A stretch of DNA of 64,000 nucleotides from Cupriavidus nantongensis (GTDB taxonomy: Bacteria; Pseudomonadota; Gammaproteobacteria; Burkholderiales; Burkholderiaceae): the NCBI RefSeq assembly GCF_001598055.1, contig NZ_CP014845.1, positions 2,046,001 through 2,110,000 on the forward strand, given 5' to 3'. The translations under genes and the position numbers were made by a program. Below the pieces are notes generated by a model that ran no database searches, had not been told where the DNA came from, and saw nothing but the letters and a program-made list of their open reading frames with translations. Shown here piece after piece: positions 44,209 through 52,372 of the stretch (positions are counted from its first letter, which is position 1; each line of letters opens with the position of its first letter).

Positions 44209-44643
44209 ATGGCCACGAAAGCGAAACCCGTAGCAAAGACTGCAACGAAGACCGCAGCGAAGAAGGCTGCGCCGGCAAAGAAAGCCGCCCCCGCCAAGAA
44301 GGCCGCGACCAACGGCGCTCCGGTCGCGAAGCCGATCAAGGACACCTTCAACAAGTCGAGCCTGCAGGCCCACCTGGTCGAGCAGACCCAACTGGACAAG
44401 AAGACTGTCCAGACGGTGCTGGCTCACCTGGAGAACACCATCGTTAGCGCCATCCACAAGAAGGGTGCTGGCGAGTTCACCCTGCCGGGCCTGTTCAAGG
44501 TTTCGGCCATCCAGGTGCCCGCCACGAAGAAGCGCTTTGGCAAGAACCCGTTCACTGGTCAGGAGCAGTGGTTCGCTGCCAAGCCGGCCAGCGTGAAGGT
44601 GAAGGTTCGCCCGCTCAAAAAGCTGAAGGACGCCGCGCTGTAA
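44209..44643 (+). CDS. HU-type DNA-binding protein with Lys/Ala-rich tail
   Basis: 144 residues. The first 45 residues are a Lys/Ala/Pro-rich tail (AAKKAAPAKKAAPAKKAAT) like eukaryotic H1, typical of Burkholderiaceae HU-like proteins. The HU core follows: LVEQTQLDKKTVQTVLAHLENT and FTLPGLFKVSAIQVPATKKR (the DNA-binding arm). It binds and bends DNA as a nucleoid protein. Followed by a strong terminator; monocistronic. Confidence 0.92.
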   Translation: MATKAKPVAKTATKTAAKKAAPAKKAAPAKKAATNGAPVAKPIKDTFNKSSLQAHLVEQTQLDKKTVQTVLAHLENTIVSAIHKKGAGEFTLPGLFKVSAIQVPATKKRFGKNPFTGQEQWFAAKPASVKVKVRPLKKLKDAAL

Positions 44644-44665
44644 TCGCAGGTCGAGAAAAGAAAAG

Positions 44666-44697
44666 GCCCCGGAATCTCGCGATTCCGGGGCTTTTTT
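44666..44697 (+). terminator. Rho-independent terminator of the HU gene
   Basis: A perfect 11-bp inverted repeat (GCCCCGGAATC and its complement, TCGC loop) directly followed by six T residues, 22 bp after the stop codon. Confidence 0.92.
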
Positions 44698-44709
44698 GCA
44701 TTCAACACA

Positions 44710-44874
44710 TCAGAACAGCGACGGTTGTGGTGTGGCGGCCTGCTTCCAGGCCATCCGGCCATCGGGCGGCAGGCATTCGAAGGGTACGGCGCGCGCGCAT
44801 AGCGCGTCGACGTCGTATTCGAGCGTGAGGCCCAGTCGATCCTGGTAAGTCCATTGAGTCGATTTAATATCAGC
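44710..44874 (-). pseudogene. C-terminal fragment of an unknown protein
   Basis: On the minus strand an open stretch without a start reads DIKSTQWTYQDRLGLTLEYD, ... PFECLPPDGRMAWKQAA and ends PSLF-stop. Its composition is protein-like, unlike the opposite frames, and its upstream end coincides with the regulatory motif ahead of the ferulate marR gene. Probably the tail of a gene cut by the rearrangement that placed the catabolic island here. Confidence 0.35.
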
Positions 44875-44881
44875 CTACCTG
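44865..44881 (+). promoter_or_regulatory. Shared motif TAATATCA-NN-CTACCTG, copy 1
   Basis: 17-bp motif 73-90 bp ahead of the MarR-type regulator gene; it recurs at 48146 ahead of ech with 15 of 17 identical bases. Likely operator of this regulator. Confidence 0.65.
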
Positions 44882-44953
44882 CAAATAGCTTATCATCTAC
44901 GGCTTGGAAACCCCTACACGATTGCCGTGCCTGCCCCTCTGGGAAGGGGAAGC

Positions 44954-45493
44954 ATGCCCTCCCGCACTGAGACAGGACAGGTCACAAGAATGAGACGCCA
45001 GACCATGAAGGCACCCCGGGCGCAGACGGCCGAGAAGACGAGGGAGGGGTCGCCATCGAAAGCGCAAAGATCCGCGGCATTGCCTAGTCGGTTGCCATAC
45101 CTAATCGGACGTACCGACCGAATCGTCAAGCGCCGCCTGGGCGAGTTGCTGGCCCCGCACGGGCTGACCCTACCGCAGTTCACGGCGCTCTCCGTCTTGC
45201 ACGCGCGAGGCCCGACTTCCAACGCGCAATTGGCCGAGCGCTCGCTCATCTCGCCTCAGTCAGCCAATGAGGTGGTCAAGACGATGGAAGCGCGTGGCTG
45301 GATCGTGCGCCAGCCGGACCCCTTGCACGGGCGTATCGTACTGCTCAGCCTCACCGAAAGCGCACGTAATTTGCTGCGGCAATGCGACGACACGGTTGCA
45401 GCGATGGAGCGCGAGATGCTGGAGGGAATCGACGCCGCGCATGCAGTCATGTTGCACGAACTGCTGCAGAAGTGCGCGCGTAACCTGCGCTGA
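44954..45493 (+). CDS. MarR-family regulator of hydroxycinnamate catabolism
   Basis: 179 residues from the ATG at 44954, which has AAGGGGAA 3 bp upstream; a GTG at 44927 and an ATG at 44990 are alternatives. The winged helix is at about residues 75-125: LPQFTALSVLHARGPTSNAQLAERSLISPQSANEVVKTMEARGWIVRQPDPLHGR. It converges on the ferulate genes and shares an upstream motif with the ech-vdh operon. By analogy with FerC/HcaR-type MarR repressors it would sense a hydroxycinnamoyl-CoA and repress ech-vdh. Confidence 0.8.
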   Translation: MPSRTETGQVTRMRRQTMKAPRAQTAEKTREGSPSKAQRSAALPSRLPYLIGRTDRIVKRRLGELLAPHGLTLPQFTALSVLHARGPTSNAQLAERSLISPQSANEVVKTMEARGWIVRQPDPLHGRIVLLSLTESARNLLRQCDDTVAAMEREMLEGIDAAHAVMLHELLQKCARNLR

Positions 45494-45504
45494 AAGACAG
45501 CATC

Positions 45505-45744
45505 GATTGCCGGCATCGCCTGGCGCAGCATCTGCTGAGTTGCTGCACAGCATGCGGTGCGTGGTCGTCACCGCCTTGGGCAACCGCGTGGAGCCGGACG
45601 TGAAGAGGAATTTGGCGATCGTGGCGGGACCGACCGCCGCGTTGGCTGCGTCAACACTCACGGACGCGTCTGTGCCAGCGCGTCGAACGACGTCGCGGCG
45701 CGGCCGGGCAGATTGCCGTCACGGGTGACGATTCCACGCCAGCC
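45505..45744 (-). pseudogene. fcs: Remnant of feruloyl-CoA synthetase
   Basis: Immediately downstream of vdh on the same strand. IVTRDGNLPGRAATSFDALAQT, then a frameshift near 45665, VSVDAANAAVGPATIAKFLF and TSGSTRLPKAVTTTHRMLCSN, then an extra base at 45538 and QQMLRQAMPAI. This is the AMP-binding P-loop region of feruloyl-CoA synthetase, with GLPKG altered to RLPKA. Roughly 80 of an expected 600 or so residues remain, and the stub ends against the marR gene. Confidence 0.82.
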
Positions 45745-45747
45745 GGC

Positions 45748-47199
45748 TCAGACCGGATAGTGGCGCGGGGTGTTCTGGATCGTGATCCAGCGCAGCTCCG
45801 TGAACTCGGCCACCGCCGCCTGGCCGCCGAAGCGTCCATAGCCGCTCGCCTTGACGCCGCCGAACGGCATCTGCGCCTCGTCATGCACGGTGGGGCCGTT
45901 GATGTGGCAGATGCCCGATTCGATCCGCTGGGCCACCGACAATGCGCGCGACACATCGCGGCTGAACACCGACGCAGAAAGGCCATACTCGCTGTCGTTG
46001 GCCATGCGCACCGCCTCGTCGTCGCCGTCCACGCGCGCCACCGTCACCACCGGGCCGAACGATTCCTCGCGGTAGAGCTTCATGCCCGGCGCGATGCCGT
46101 CGACGATGACCGGCTGCAGGATCGCGCCATCGGCATGCAAGCCCACGGGCAGGCGCGCGCCCTGCGCGCGGGCATCCTCGACCAACGCGGCGATGCGCTG
46201 CGCGGCGTCCTTGCCGATCAGCGCACCGAGCACGCTGGACGGATCGGTGGGGTCGCCGGCCCGCAACGTCTTCGCCTTCGCGGACAGCTTCTCGACGAAG
46301 CGGTCGGCGATTCTGCGGTCAGCGATCACGCGCTCGGTCGACATGCAGATCTGGCCCTGATTGAAGAAGGCGCCGAAGGCCACGGCATCGACTGCCGCAT
46401 CGAGGTCCGCATCGTCGAGCACCAGCAGCGGCGCCTTGCCGCCGAGCTCCAGCAGCGCCGGCTTCAGGTGCCGGGCCGCGTGCTGCGCGATGATGCGGCC
46501 CACGTGCGTGGAGCCGGTGAAGTTGACGCGGCGCACGGCCGGATGCGCGATCAGCCGCTCGACCACCTGCGCCGCATCCTCGGGTGCGTTCGTGACCACG
46601 TTGACCACGCCATCGCCGAGCCCCGCCTCCTGCAGCACCGTGCCGATCAGGCGATGCACGCCGGGGCACGCCTCGGACGCCTTGAGCACCACCGTGTTGC
46701 CGCACGCGAGCGGCATCGCCAGCGCGCGCGTACCGAGAATCACCGGCGCGTTCCACGGCGCGATGCCGAGCACCACGCCGCACGGCTGGCGCACGGCCAT
46801 GGCGAGATTGCCCGGCACGTCCGACGGGATCACGCTGCCGTCGATGCGCGTCGTCATCGCGGCGGCCTCGCGCAGCATATTGGCCGCAAGCATCACGTTG
46901 AAGCCGTACCAGCTCGGCATCGCCCCGGTCTCGGCCACGCCGATGCGGATGAAGTCTTCCGTACGCTGGTCCATCAGGTCCGCGGCCTTCAGCAGCCGGC
47001 GGCGGCGCTCGCCCGGCGGCAGCGCGGCCCAGGCCGGAAAGGCGGCCGCGGCCGCGTCGACGGCAGCATCCGCATCCGCGAGCGTGGCTGCCGGGGCGCG
47101 CGACACCACGGCATTGCTCAGCGGATTGCGGCGCTCGAAGGTGGCGCCATCGGCGGCGCGCCGGTCCTGCCCGCCAATCAGCATGGTCAGTTCGTTCAT
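45748..47199 (-). CDS. vdh: Vanillin dehydrogenase
   Basis: 483 residues of the aldehyde dehydrogenase family. The catalytic Cys is in FFNQGQICMSTERV near residue 284, the general-base Glu in LELGGKAPLLVLDDADLD near 252, and the NAD loop in NFTGSTHVG near 228. SGICHINGPTVHDEAQMPFGG matches vanillin/benzaldehyde/salicylaldehyde dehydrogenases. It oxidises vanillin to vanillate with NAD. Two ATGs (47205 and 47199) are possible; the AGGAG site fits the inner one better. It follows ech by 68 bp. Confidence 0.88.
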   Translation of the reverse strand: MNELTMLIGGQDRRAADGATFERRNPLSNAVVSRAPAATLADADAAVDAAAAAFPAWAALPPGERRRRLLKAADLMDQRTEDFIRIGVAETGAMPSWYGFNVMLAANMLREAAAMTTRIDGSVIPSDVPGNLAMAVRQPCGVVLGIAPWNAPVILGTRALAMPLACGNTVVLKASEACPGVHRLIGTVLQEAGLGDGVVNVVTNAPEDAAQVVERLIAHPAVRRVNFTGSTHVGRIIAQHAARHLKPALLELGGKAPLLVLDDADLDAAVDAVAFGAFFNQGQICMSTERVIADRRIADRFVEKLSAKAKTLRAGDPTDPSSVLGALIGKDAAQRIAALVEDARAQGARLPVGLHADGAILQPVIVDGIAPGMKLYREESFGPVVTVARVDGDDEAVRMANDSEYGLSASVFSRDVSRALSVAQRIESGICHINGPTVHDEAQMPFGGVKASGYGRFGGQAAVAEFTELRWITIQNTPRHYPV

Positions 47200-47267
47200 C
47201 AGCATTGTCTCCTGGCGGCGGCTCTTGAGGCCGCCGGCTCAATCGGGGTGGTAGGCGGCGCCGCCGC

Positions 47268-48101
47268 TCAGGCGCGCTTGTAGGCCTGCAGGCCGGGCTT
47301 GATCGACTTGTCGTCGAGGAACTGCTTGAGGCCCTGCTCGCGACCGTGCTCGGGATCGCGCAGCTGCGCCTGGTCGAGCTTCGCGTACAGGTAGTCCTCG
47401 TTCTGCTCCCACGTCAGCTCGCGGCTGCGCTTGAAGCCGATCTTGGCCGCGCGCAGCACCACCGGGTTCTTCTCGAGCAGCTTCGCGGCCAGCGCGATCG
47501 TGTGCTCGCGCAGTTGGGCGCGCGGCACGCTCTCGTTGACCAGGCCCATCGCCGCGGCCTCGCTGCCGGTGAAGGTGTCGCCCGTCATGATGTAGTGCAG
47601 CGCCTTGCGGTGACCGACCGTATCGGCCATCGCCTTGCTGACCAGGTTGCCGGGCGGAATGCCCCAGTTGATTTCCGACAGGCCGAAGACGGCCTCGTCG
47701 GCGGCAATCGCCAAGTCGCAGGCCACCAGCGGCGAGAAGCCGCCGCCGAAGCACCAGCCGTTGACCATCGCGATGGTCGGCTTGCTGTACATGCGCAGGA
47801 GTCGCCATTGCCACTGCGAGGCATCGCGGCGGATCTTCTCCTGCAGGATCTCGGGGCCGGCATCCACTTCACGGAAGTATTCCTTCAGATCCATGCCCGC
47901 GGTCCAGGCGTCACCGGCGCCGGTCAGCACCAGCACCTTGGCGTCGGCATCCAACTCCAGCGCTTCCAGCACCTGCACCATCTCGGCGTTCAGCGTCGGG
48001 TTCATCGCGTTGCGCTTCTCAGGCCGGTTGAATGTGACCCAGGCAATGCCCTTTTCAACACTGACTTTCACCGCCTTCCAGCGCCCTTCGTAATCTGCCA
48101 T
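47268..48101 (-). CDS. ech: p-Hydroxycinnamoyl-CoA (feruloyl-CoA) hydratase/lyase
   Basis: 277 residues from the ATG at 48101, with AAGGAGA upstream. It matches the Pseudomonas feruloyl-CoA hydratase/lyase closely: YEGRWKAVKVSVE, WTAGMDLKEYFREVDAGPEI, NGWCFGGGFSPLVACDLAIA and LSEINWGIPPGNLVSKAM (the catalytic Glu is within SEINWG). It hydrates feruloyl-CoA and splits the adduct to vanillin and acetyl-CoA, in the cytoplasm. First gene of the ech-vdh operon. Confidence 0.95.
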   Translation of the reverse strand: MADYEGRWKAVKVSVEKGIAWVTFNRPEKRNAMNPTLNAEMVQVLEALELDADAKVLVLTGAGDAWTAGMDLKEYFREVDAGPEILQEKIRRDASQWQWRLLRMYSKPTIAMVNGWCFGGGFSPLVACDLAIAADEAVFGLSEINWGIPPGNLVSKAMADTVGHRKALHYIMTGDTFTGSEAAAMGLVNESVPRAQLREHTIALAAKLLEKNPVVLRAAKIGFKRSRELTWEQNEDYLYAKLDQAQLRDPEHGREQGLKQFLDDKSIKPGLQAYKRA

Positions 48102-48145
48102 CTCTGTCTCTCCTTGGTAGTCCGGCTTCGGCATGAACATCAGTC

Positions 48146-48162
48146 TAATATCAATCTACCTG
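48146..48162 (+). promoter_or_regulatory. Shared motif TAATATCA-NN-CTACCTG, copy 2
   Basis: 45-61 bp upstream of the ech start, same plus-strand orientation as copy 1. Extended, it contains TATCA-N7-TGATA, an inverted repeat suited to a dimeric MarR repressor. Confidence 0.65.
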
Positions 48163-48459
48163 ATACATCAAGCGAAATATCCTTGCCGCGCGTAAACCCC
48201 GATCCGACTAGGTCGAACGCAAAGGAAACATGCCGACTCTGCGGAAACCGGATTGAATGAGAAGAAGGAGCACTTATCTGCTGGCGAGACAAAGGCTGGA
48301 CGGTGAAGGTTGAGCCGTCGAGATAAAGTCGCGACGGCAGCGCGGAAACTGCCCTTCTTGGCCCATGGAGAATGGGCAGAAACAAGGTCGATCCGAAGCC
48401 GCTCGACGCTGCTGCACACCAGACATTGGGGAAGACGGGCACACTCAACGCCGATCGCA

Positions 48460-48743
48460 ATGGCCGCGCTTGCGTTGTGGCTTTCCGGCGCCGCGATCGC
48501 ACAGCCGGCTCCCGCCACGACCCTCTCGCCGACGCGCCATTCGTGAAGGACTATCCGATGCCAGAAAACTCGCGCATGTTGCAGGACGAATTGCTCTTCC
48601 AGCGCGCGACGCAAGCCTATCTGTGGGCGCTGCCCGCCATCAGTATCTGGGTCCTCGACGCCAACAGCAAGCCGGCCGACCTTCTGTTTCCGCGCGATGC
48701 GAGCTATTTCGACATGATGTCGCGCTTCATCGACAGCGAATAG
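48460..48743 (+). pseudogene. DUF1254 protein, N-terminal fragment
   Basis: An ATG at 48460 opens a signal peptide (MAALALWLSGAAIAQ), a frameshift near 48533 follows, and the frame then reads DAPFVKDYPMPENSRMLQDE and LLFQRATQAYLWALPAISIW, the N-terminal hallmark of DUF1254/DUF1214 proteins. It ends at a stop soon after, with most of the gene missing. DUF1254 proteins are periplasmic and of unknown function. Confidence 0.75.
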
Positions 48744-49043
48744 GTGGACCCGTCGGACCTCGATGATGCATCGTATCGACGATGCATCGCCATTCGAGCA
48801 GCGTTTGCAGCTCGCTGAACACGAACACGTCACGACGTCACGAGCGGCGTCTGCAGCGCTTGCGGAAAATTACACAGGCACTGTGCCGGTTTGAGAATCG
48901 CCGGCAACCTGCACACGGGTTGTGTGAGCGCAAACGGTGTTTTCGTGCGGCGAGCCGGAATGCGCCGCAGGCTGTCGAGGCCGCCTGCTCCAAAACCCTG
49001 CAATCGGGGAAGCGGGCGCGAGTTTGCGGTATGGGGCCGTCGT
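48744..49043. other. Gene-free stretch between fossils
   Basis: No ORF is supported. The 9-mer GATGCATCG occurs twice near 48764 and 48779. The rest appears to be decayed sequence between the DUF1254 and LacI fragments. Confidence 0.4.
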
Positions 49044-49239
49044 TTAGGCTGACTGCCGCACGACGAGACGATGCGGCAAGAACACCGCACTGGGAGGATC
49101 GACTACCGCAAGCATTGCAGCGGCAGCCTGAATCCCGGCGCTGTAACTGTTCTCGCCCATAGCGAAAATCAGCTCCGGCGTCGGCACACTTCGGCGCCTT
49201 TGGGTTCTTGCTCTTCTTGGTCACTGTTGCATCGGTCAT
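49044..49239 (-). pseudogene. LacI-type regulator, internally deleted fossil
   Basis: The minus strand starts MTDATVTKKSKNPKAP at 49239, as many LacI proteins do before the helix-turn-helix, then jumps in another frame to PTPELIFAMGENSYSAGIQA and AAAMLAVVDPPSAVF, a conserved LacI ligand-domain strand-helix, ending at 49044. The DNA-binding and most of the ligand domain are lost. The second piece is the firmer match. Confidence 0.6.
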
Positions 49240-49285
49240 AGGACGTTATTTCCGTAATCGTCTCATGACCTCGACACACCAAAAT

Positions 49286-49453
49286 CTGACCGGCTCCGTT
49301 CAGGCCAACGCTGCGCGTGGTGCGCGTGAAGAGCCCAGCGCCAATGCGCTGTTCGAGAACGCGCACGGCCCGGCTGATGGCCGACGGAGTTACCCCGAGT
49401 TCCGCTGCCGCCTTGCGAAAGCCGCGGTTCCTGGCAACGCTCAGGAATCGCCA
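49286..49453 (-). pseudogene. LysR-type regulator, HTH fragment
   Basis: Reads WRFLSVARNRGFRKAAAELG, VTPSAISRAVRVLEQRIGAG, LFTRTTRSVGLNGAGQ, which is the N-terminal helix-turn-helix of a LysR protein with start and effector domain missing. One edge abuts an unknown ORF, the other an unrelated sequence. Confidence 0.8.
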
Positions 49454-49716
49454 ATGCGGACACGTTGCCGTTTTTCGCCGGTAACCCGATGCTCCGCCAC
49501 ATCCTTGGCTACCCTGATCGCATCGTAGAAGGTCAATTCAGAGGCCACGCGCATCCGATCAACGCACACTATCCAATAGCCAAACATGTACCGCCACCGC
49601 ACACGGCGGTCCTCAAGAAGCGCCGAAAACCAACGCCAGACCGAGGCGTCTTCGGCATTCGCCAACGCCGCGGCTTCATCGCGGTTCCTTTGCATGGCGT
49701 CCATTTCATCGCGCAT
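49441..49716 (-). CDS. Hypothetical protein
   Basis: 91 residues from the ATG at 49716 (or 87 from 49704). The protein is charged and helical, with VWRWFSALLEDRRVRWRYMF and a C-terminal VAEHRVTGEKRQ segment. It overlaps the LysR fragment by a few bases and is open upstream into the IS110 remnant. No domain recognised, no clear ribosome site; it may be another fragment. Confidence 0.4.
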   Translation of the reverse strand: MRDEMDAMQRNRDEAAALANAEDASVWRWFSALLEDRRVRWRYMFGYWIVCVDRMRVASELTFYDAIRVAKDVAEHRVTGEKRQRVRIGDS

Positions 49717-49728
49717 ATTTTGGTTCGC

Positions 49729-49878
49729 AGAATACTTATCTGTTTGCTGGCTTAGTACACTCCGTGCACCGTGAATCAACAGCGTGCGCAGGTACGTGTC
49801 GCCGCGCTTCGATATGCCGTGCAGGTTCACCTTGCCACCTGAGCTCGTCTGCCTGGGCACGAGTCCCGCCCAGAGTTC
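49729..49878 (-). mobile_element. IS110-family transposase, C-terminal fragment
   Basis: About 50 residues: LVPRQTSSGGKVNLHGISKR, GDTYLRTLLIHGARSVLSQQ. This is the C-terminal transposase-20-type region of IS110 proteins with its conserved Ser/Gly stretch. Both ends are cut. Another IS110 fragment, in opposite orientation, lies beyond vanA. Confidence 0.8.
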
Positions 49879-49922
49879 GCTGGAGCACGTCAAGCTGCCC
49901 GACAACACAGGCGTGGAACAGG

Positions 49923-50888
49923 TCAAAGATCGAGCACCAGCCGTGGTGACTTGGAGCGGGAGCAGCAAGGCGTCAACTGGTCATTCGCCGCCTGTTCATC
50001 CGGCGTCAGGAAGAGGTCACGATGATCAGGAACACCATCGAGCACCCGGGTGACACAGGTGCCGCAGACACCCTGCTCGCACGACGTTGCCACCTCCACG
50101 CCCGCCGTAGTGAGCGCGTGAACGATGGTCTGGCCCACAGCGACGCGAACCACCTTGCCGCTGCTGGCCAGCACCACGTCGAATGCCGCGTCGGATCCGG
50201 TCCGGGACACCGCCGCGGCAGAGAAGTACTCCCTGTGCAGCCGATCCTCCGACCAGCCGCACTGGGTGGCCGTGTCCAAGACCCACTGGATAAAGCCGCC
50301 CGGCCCGCAAACGTAGAGATGGGCATCGCCCGGCGCCTGCTGTAGCACCTGTGCCGGGTCGAAGCGCTGGTCGGCCGGGCCATCGTCACGGTGGATATGC
50401 ACGCCGCCGGCGAAGCGTGATTCCATGAGCAGCTCCCGGAAGGCCGTTCGAGCTTCGTTGCGCGTGCAATAGTGGAGCTCGAAGCCGCGCCTGGCGCTGG
50501 CGAGCTCTTGGACCATTGCCAGCAGTGGCGTGATGCCGATGCCTCCGGCCACGAGGATGCTGCTGCCGGTACCGGACGCCAGGGGAAAGTGATTGCGCGG
50601 CGCTCCAATCGTGAGGACGTCACCTTCCTGCACGATCTCGTGCATCGCCGCCGAGCCACCGCGCCCTTCTGCTTCGCGCAACACGGCGATGCGGTACAGG
50701 TCGGGCGTTGCGCTGTCGTTGCAAAGCGAGTATTGGCGGATGATGCCGCCGGGGAGGTGCACGTCGATGTGGGCACCCGGCGTGAAAGGCGGCAGGGACT
50801 CTCTCACCAACGGCACGAGATCGAAACCGCAGATCGCCTCGGCCAGCATGGATTTTCGTGCCACGCGCACCTTCAGCAGCTGCGTCAT
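49923..50888 (-). CDS. vanB: Vanillate O-demethylase reductase subunit
   Basis: 321 residues. FMN/NAD reductase of the phthalate-dioxygenase-reductase type: RQYSLCNDS near residue 51, ILVAGGIGITPLLAM near 111 for NAD binding, VCGPGGFI near 195, and a C-terminal plant-type ferredoxin domain with CEQGVCGTC near 270 and a fourth Cys in LTPCCSRSK. It carries electrons from NADH to VanA. The start overlaps the VanA stop (ATGA), so the two are co-translated. Confidence 0.92.
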   Translation of the reverse strand: MTQLLKVRVARKSMLAEAICGFDLVPLVRESLPPFTPGAHIDVHLPGGIIRQYSLCNDSATPDLYRIAVLREAEGRGGSAAMHEIVQEGDVLTIGAPRNHFPLASGTGSSILVAGGIGITPLLAMVQELASARRGFELHYCTRNEARTAFRELLMESRFAGGVHIHRDDGPADQRFDPAQVLQQAPGDAHLYVCGPGGFIQWVLDTATQCGWSEDRLHREYFSAAAVSRTGSDAAFDVVLASSGKVVRVAVGQTIVHALTTAGVEVATSCEQGVCGTCVTRVLDGVPDHRDLFLTPDEQAANDQLTPCCSRSKSPRLVLDL

Positions 50889-51958
50889 GCGGCACCTCCA
50901 CCCAGTAGCTCCGGAGCGAATTGCTCTTCTGCTTTGAGCATCGCTGTCAGCACGCGCCGCGCGCGCACGGCGGCTGCATCCGAGGGCAGGAGGATGGGCT
51001 TCATGGACCAGAAATCACAGTCACCGATGGCGGCCTGCTGCGCCTCGAGCATCGGAAGGTCCTCGTTCTCGAAGGGCTCGCGCAGGTATTGGACATCGGC
51101 TTCGGCCCGGAGCCGGCCTTCCTCGCCCATGCGCCGCGGATAGCTTGTGGCGAACCAGTAATGCGTGGTGCTCGCCGTCTCAGGCGTGAAGAGATGGGTG
51201 AAGGGCACCTGCTTGCCTACGGCGCGCGGATCGGGGGATCCCGCAGGCGCGACGCCGACCCAGAGTTCCATCACGGCCGGTGCGTTCCATCGCGTATCGA
51301 GCCAACGGTCCACCGGCTGGTCTTCGGGGATGCCGTAACGCCGCGCCAGCGAGGGCGTCACGATCTCGTTGCGCGTCAGCCGCCGCGAGAACACCGTATT
51401 GCCCTCCTGCTGCACATCGGTCTGCGCCTGCTTGACGGCGTCGCTGCCCAGCGTGCCCGGGTGCAGGAACTCGATGTGGCTCAGGTCGAGGATGTTGTCC
51501 GTTTCAAGCTGGTATTCGGCGCGCGCCAGCAGGTAGTCCTTGCCGACCCACCGGGTCTCAGGATCCATGCTTCGGAATTCAGGGATCAGTTCCGGATCGG
51601 CCTGGCCCGGCTCGCCCATCCAGATCCAGAGCACGCTCCATCGCTCCACCACCGGGTAGCTGCGCACCTGTGCGGCCTTGGGGATTGCGCCGTTGCCGTG
51701 CGGGTTGCGGCTGCAGGCGCCATCGCCCCTGAACTCGAGCCCGTGGTATGGGCAGCGCAGGCACCCGTCGACGACCGTGCCACGGCTCAGCGGCGCGAAG
51801 CGATGCGGGCACTGGTCGAACAGCGCCTGGGGCTCACCGGTGTCATTGCGAAACAGCACGAGCCGCTCGCCCAGGATGGTGCGGGCTAGCGGACGATTGA
51901 CGGGGACCTCGTGGTCCCAGGCGGCGACATACCAAACGTTGCGAAGGAAGGTGCTCAT
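50885..51958 (-). CDS. vanA: Vanillate O-demethylase oxygenase subunit
   Basis: 357 residues from the ATG at 51958, with TTAGGAGG upstream. The Rieske cluster ligands are in CPHRFAPLSRG near residue 49 and CPYHGLEF near 68. The mononuclear-iron site follows in LETDNILDLSHIEFLHPGTL near 150. It demethylates vanillate to protocatechuate with release of formaldehyde. It forms a pair with VanB and completes the ferulate route after Ech and Vdh. Confidence 0.93.
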   Translation of the reverse strand: MSTFLRNVWYVAAWDHEVPVNRPLARTILGERLVLFRNDTGEPQALFDQCPHRFAPLSRGTVVDGCLRCPYHGLEFRGDGACSRNPHGNGAIPKAAQVRSYPVVERWSVLWIWMGEPGQADPELIPEFRSMDPETRWVGKDYLLARAEYQLETDNILDLSHIEFLHPGTLGSDAVKQAQTDVQQEGNTVFSRRLTRNEIVTPSLARRYGIPEDQPVDRWLDTRWNAPAVMELWVGVAPAGSPDPRAVGKQVPFTHLFTPETASTTHYWFATSYPRRMGEEGRLRAEADVQYLREPFENEDLPMLEAQQAAIGDCDFWSMKPILLPSDAAAVRARRVLTAMLKAEEQFAPELLGGGAA

Positions 51959-52201
51959 GACAAAGAAGCCTCCTAAGGGCAAGGGGGTGGGAAGAATGAC
52001 CTCGGCCGGTAGCTTGGCGGCATGGAGGCTGCTCACGTCGTCTGCGCGCAGCGCAAGCACGGCGCGCTAGTTGATGTAGCCCTTGTCGGTGATTTCGCCG
52101 GCATCGGCGGGGGCGCAGGCGCCATTCGAAAATATCATTTGTCTCCTTATATCTGTCGGTTGATCCAAACTTCAGCAGGCAGTTGCTCGGATGCCACGAC
52201 G

Positions 52202-52309
52202 CACAGCTTCACTATCAACGACGCCGGTCACGCCAACCTCGTGCGCTGGCTTGCGCGCAAGCGCGTGGTGCTGCTGGTGCTGGAGGCCACGGGCGGCTAC
52301 GAACGAGAG
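52202..52309 (+). mobile_element. IS110-family transposase, N-terminal fragment
   Basis: Reads TINDAGHANLVRWLARKRVV and LLVLEATGGYERE, the N-terminal DEDD-domain strand with the EATGGYE motif. It is on the plus strand, upstream of vanA, and ends within 65 bp of the thioesterase stop. The remainder of 51959-52372 shows no gene. Confidence 0.8.
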
Positions 52310-52372
52310 CCATACATTTACCGGCACGTTTGTCACAGACTTACTTTCCTCTACGAGTTCGGCGTCCACTGC

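Noticed and set aside
48168..48833. 221-codon minus-strand frame opposite the DUF1254 remnant
   Set aside because: Complement of the fossil; composition is shadow-like, with no start signal or domain.
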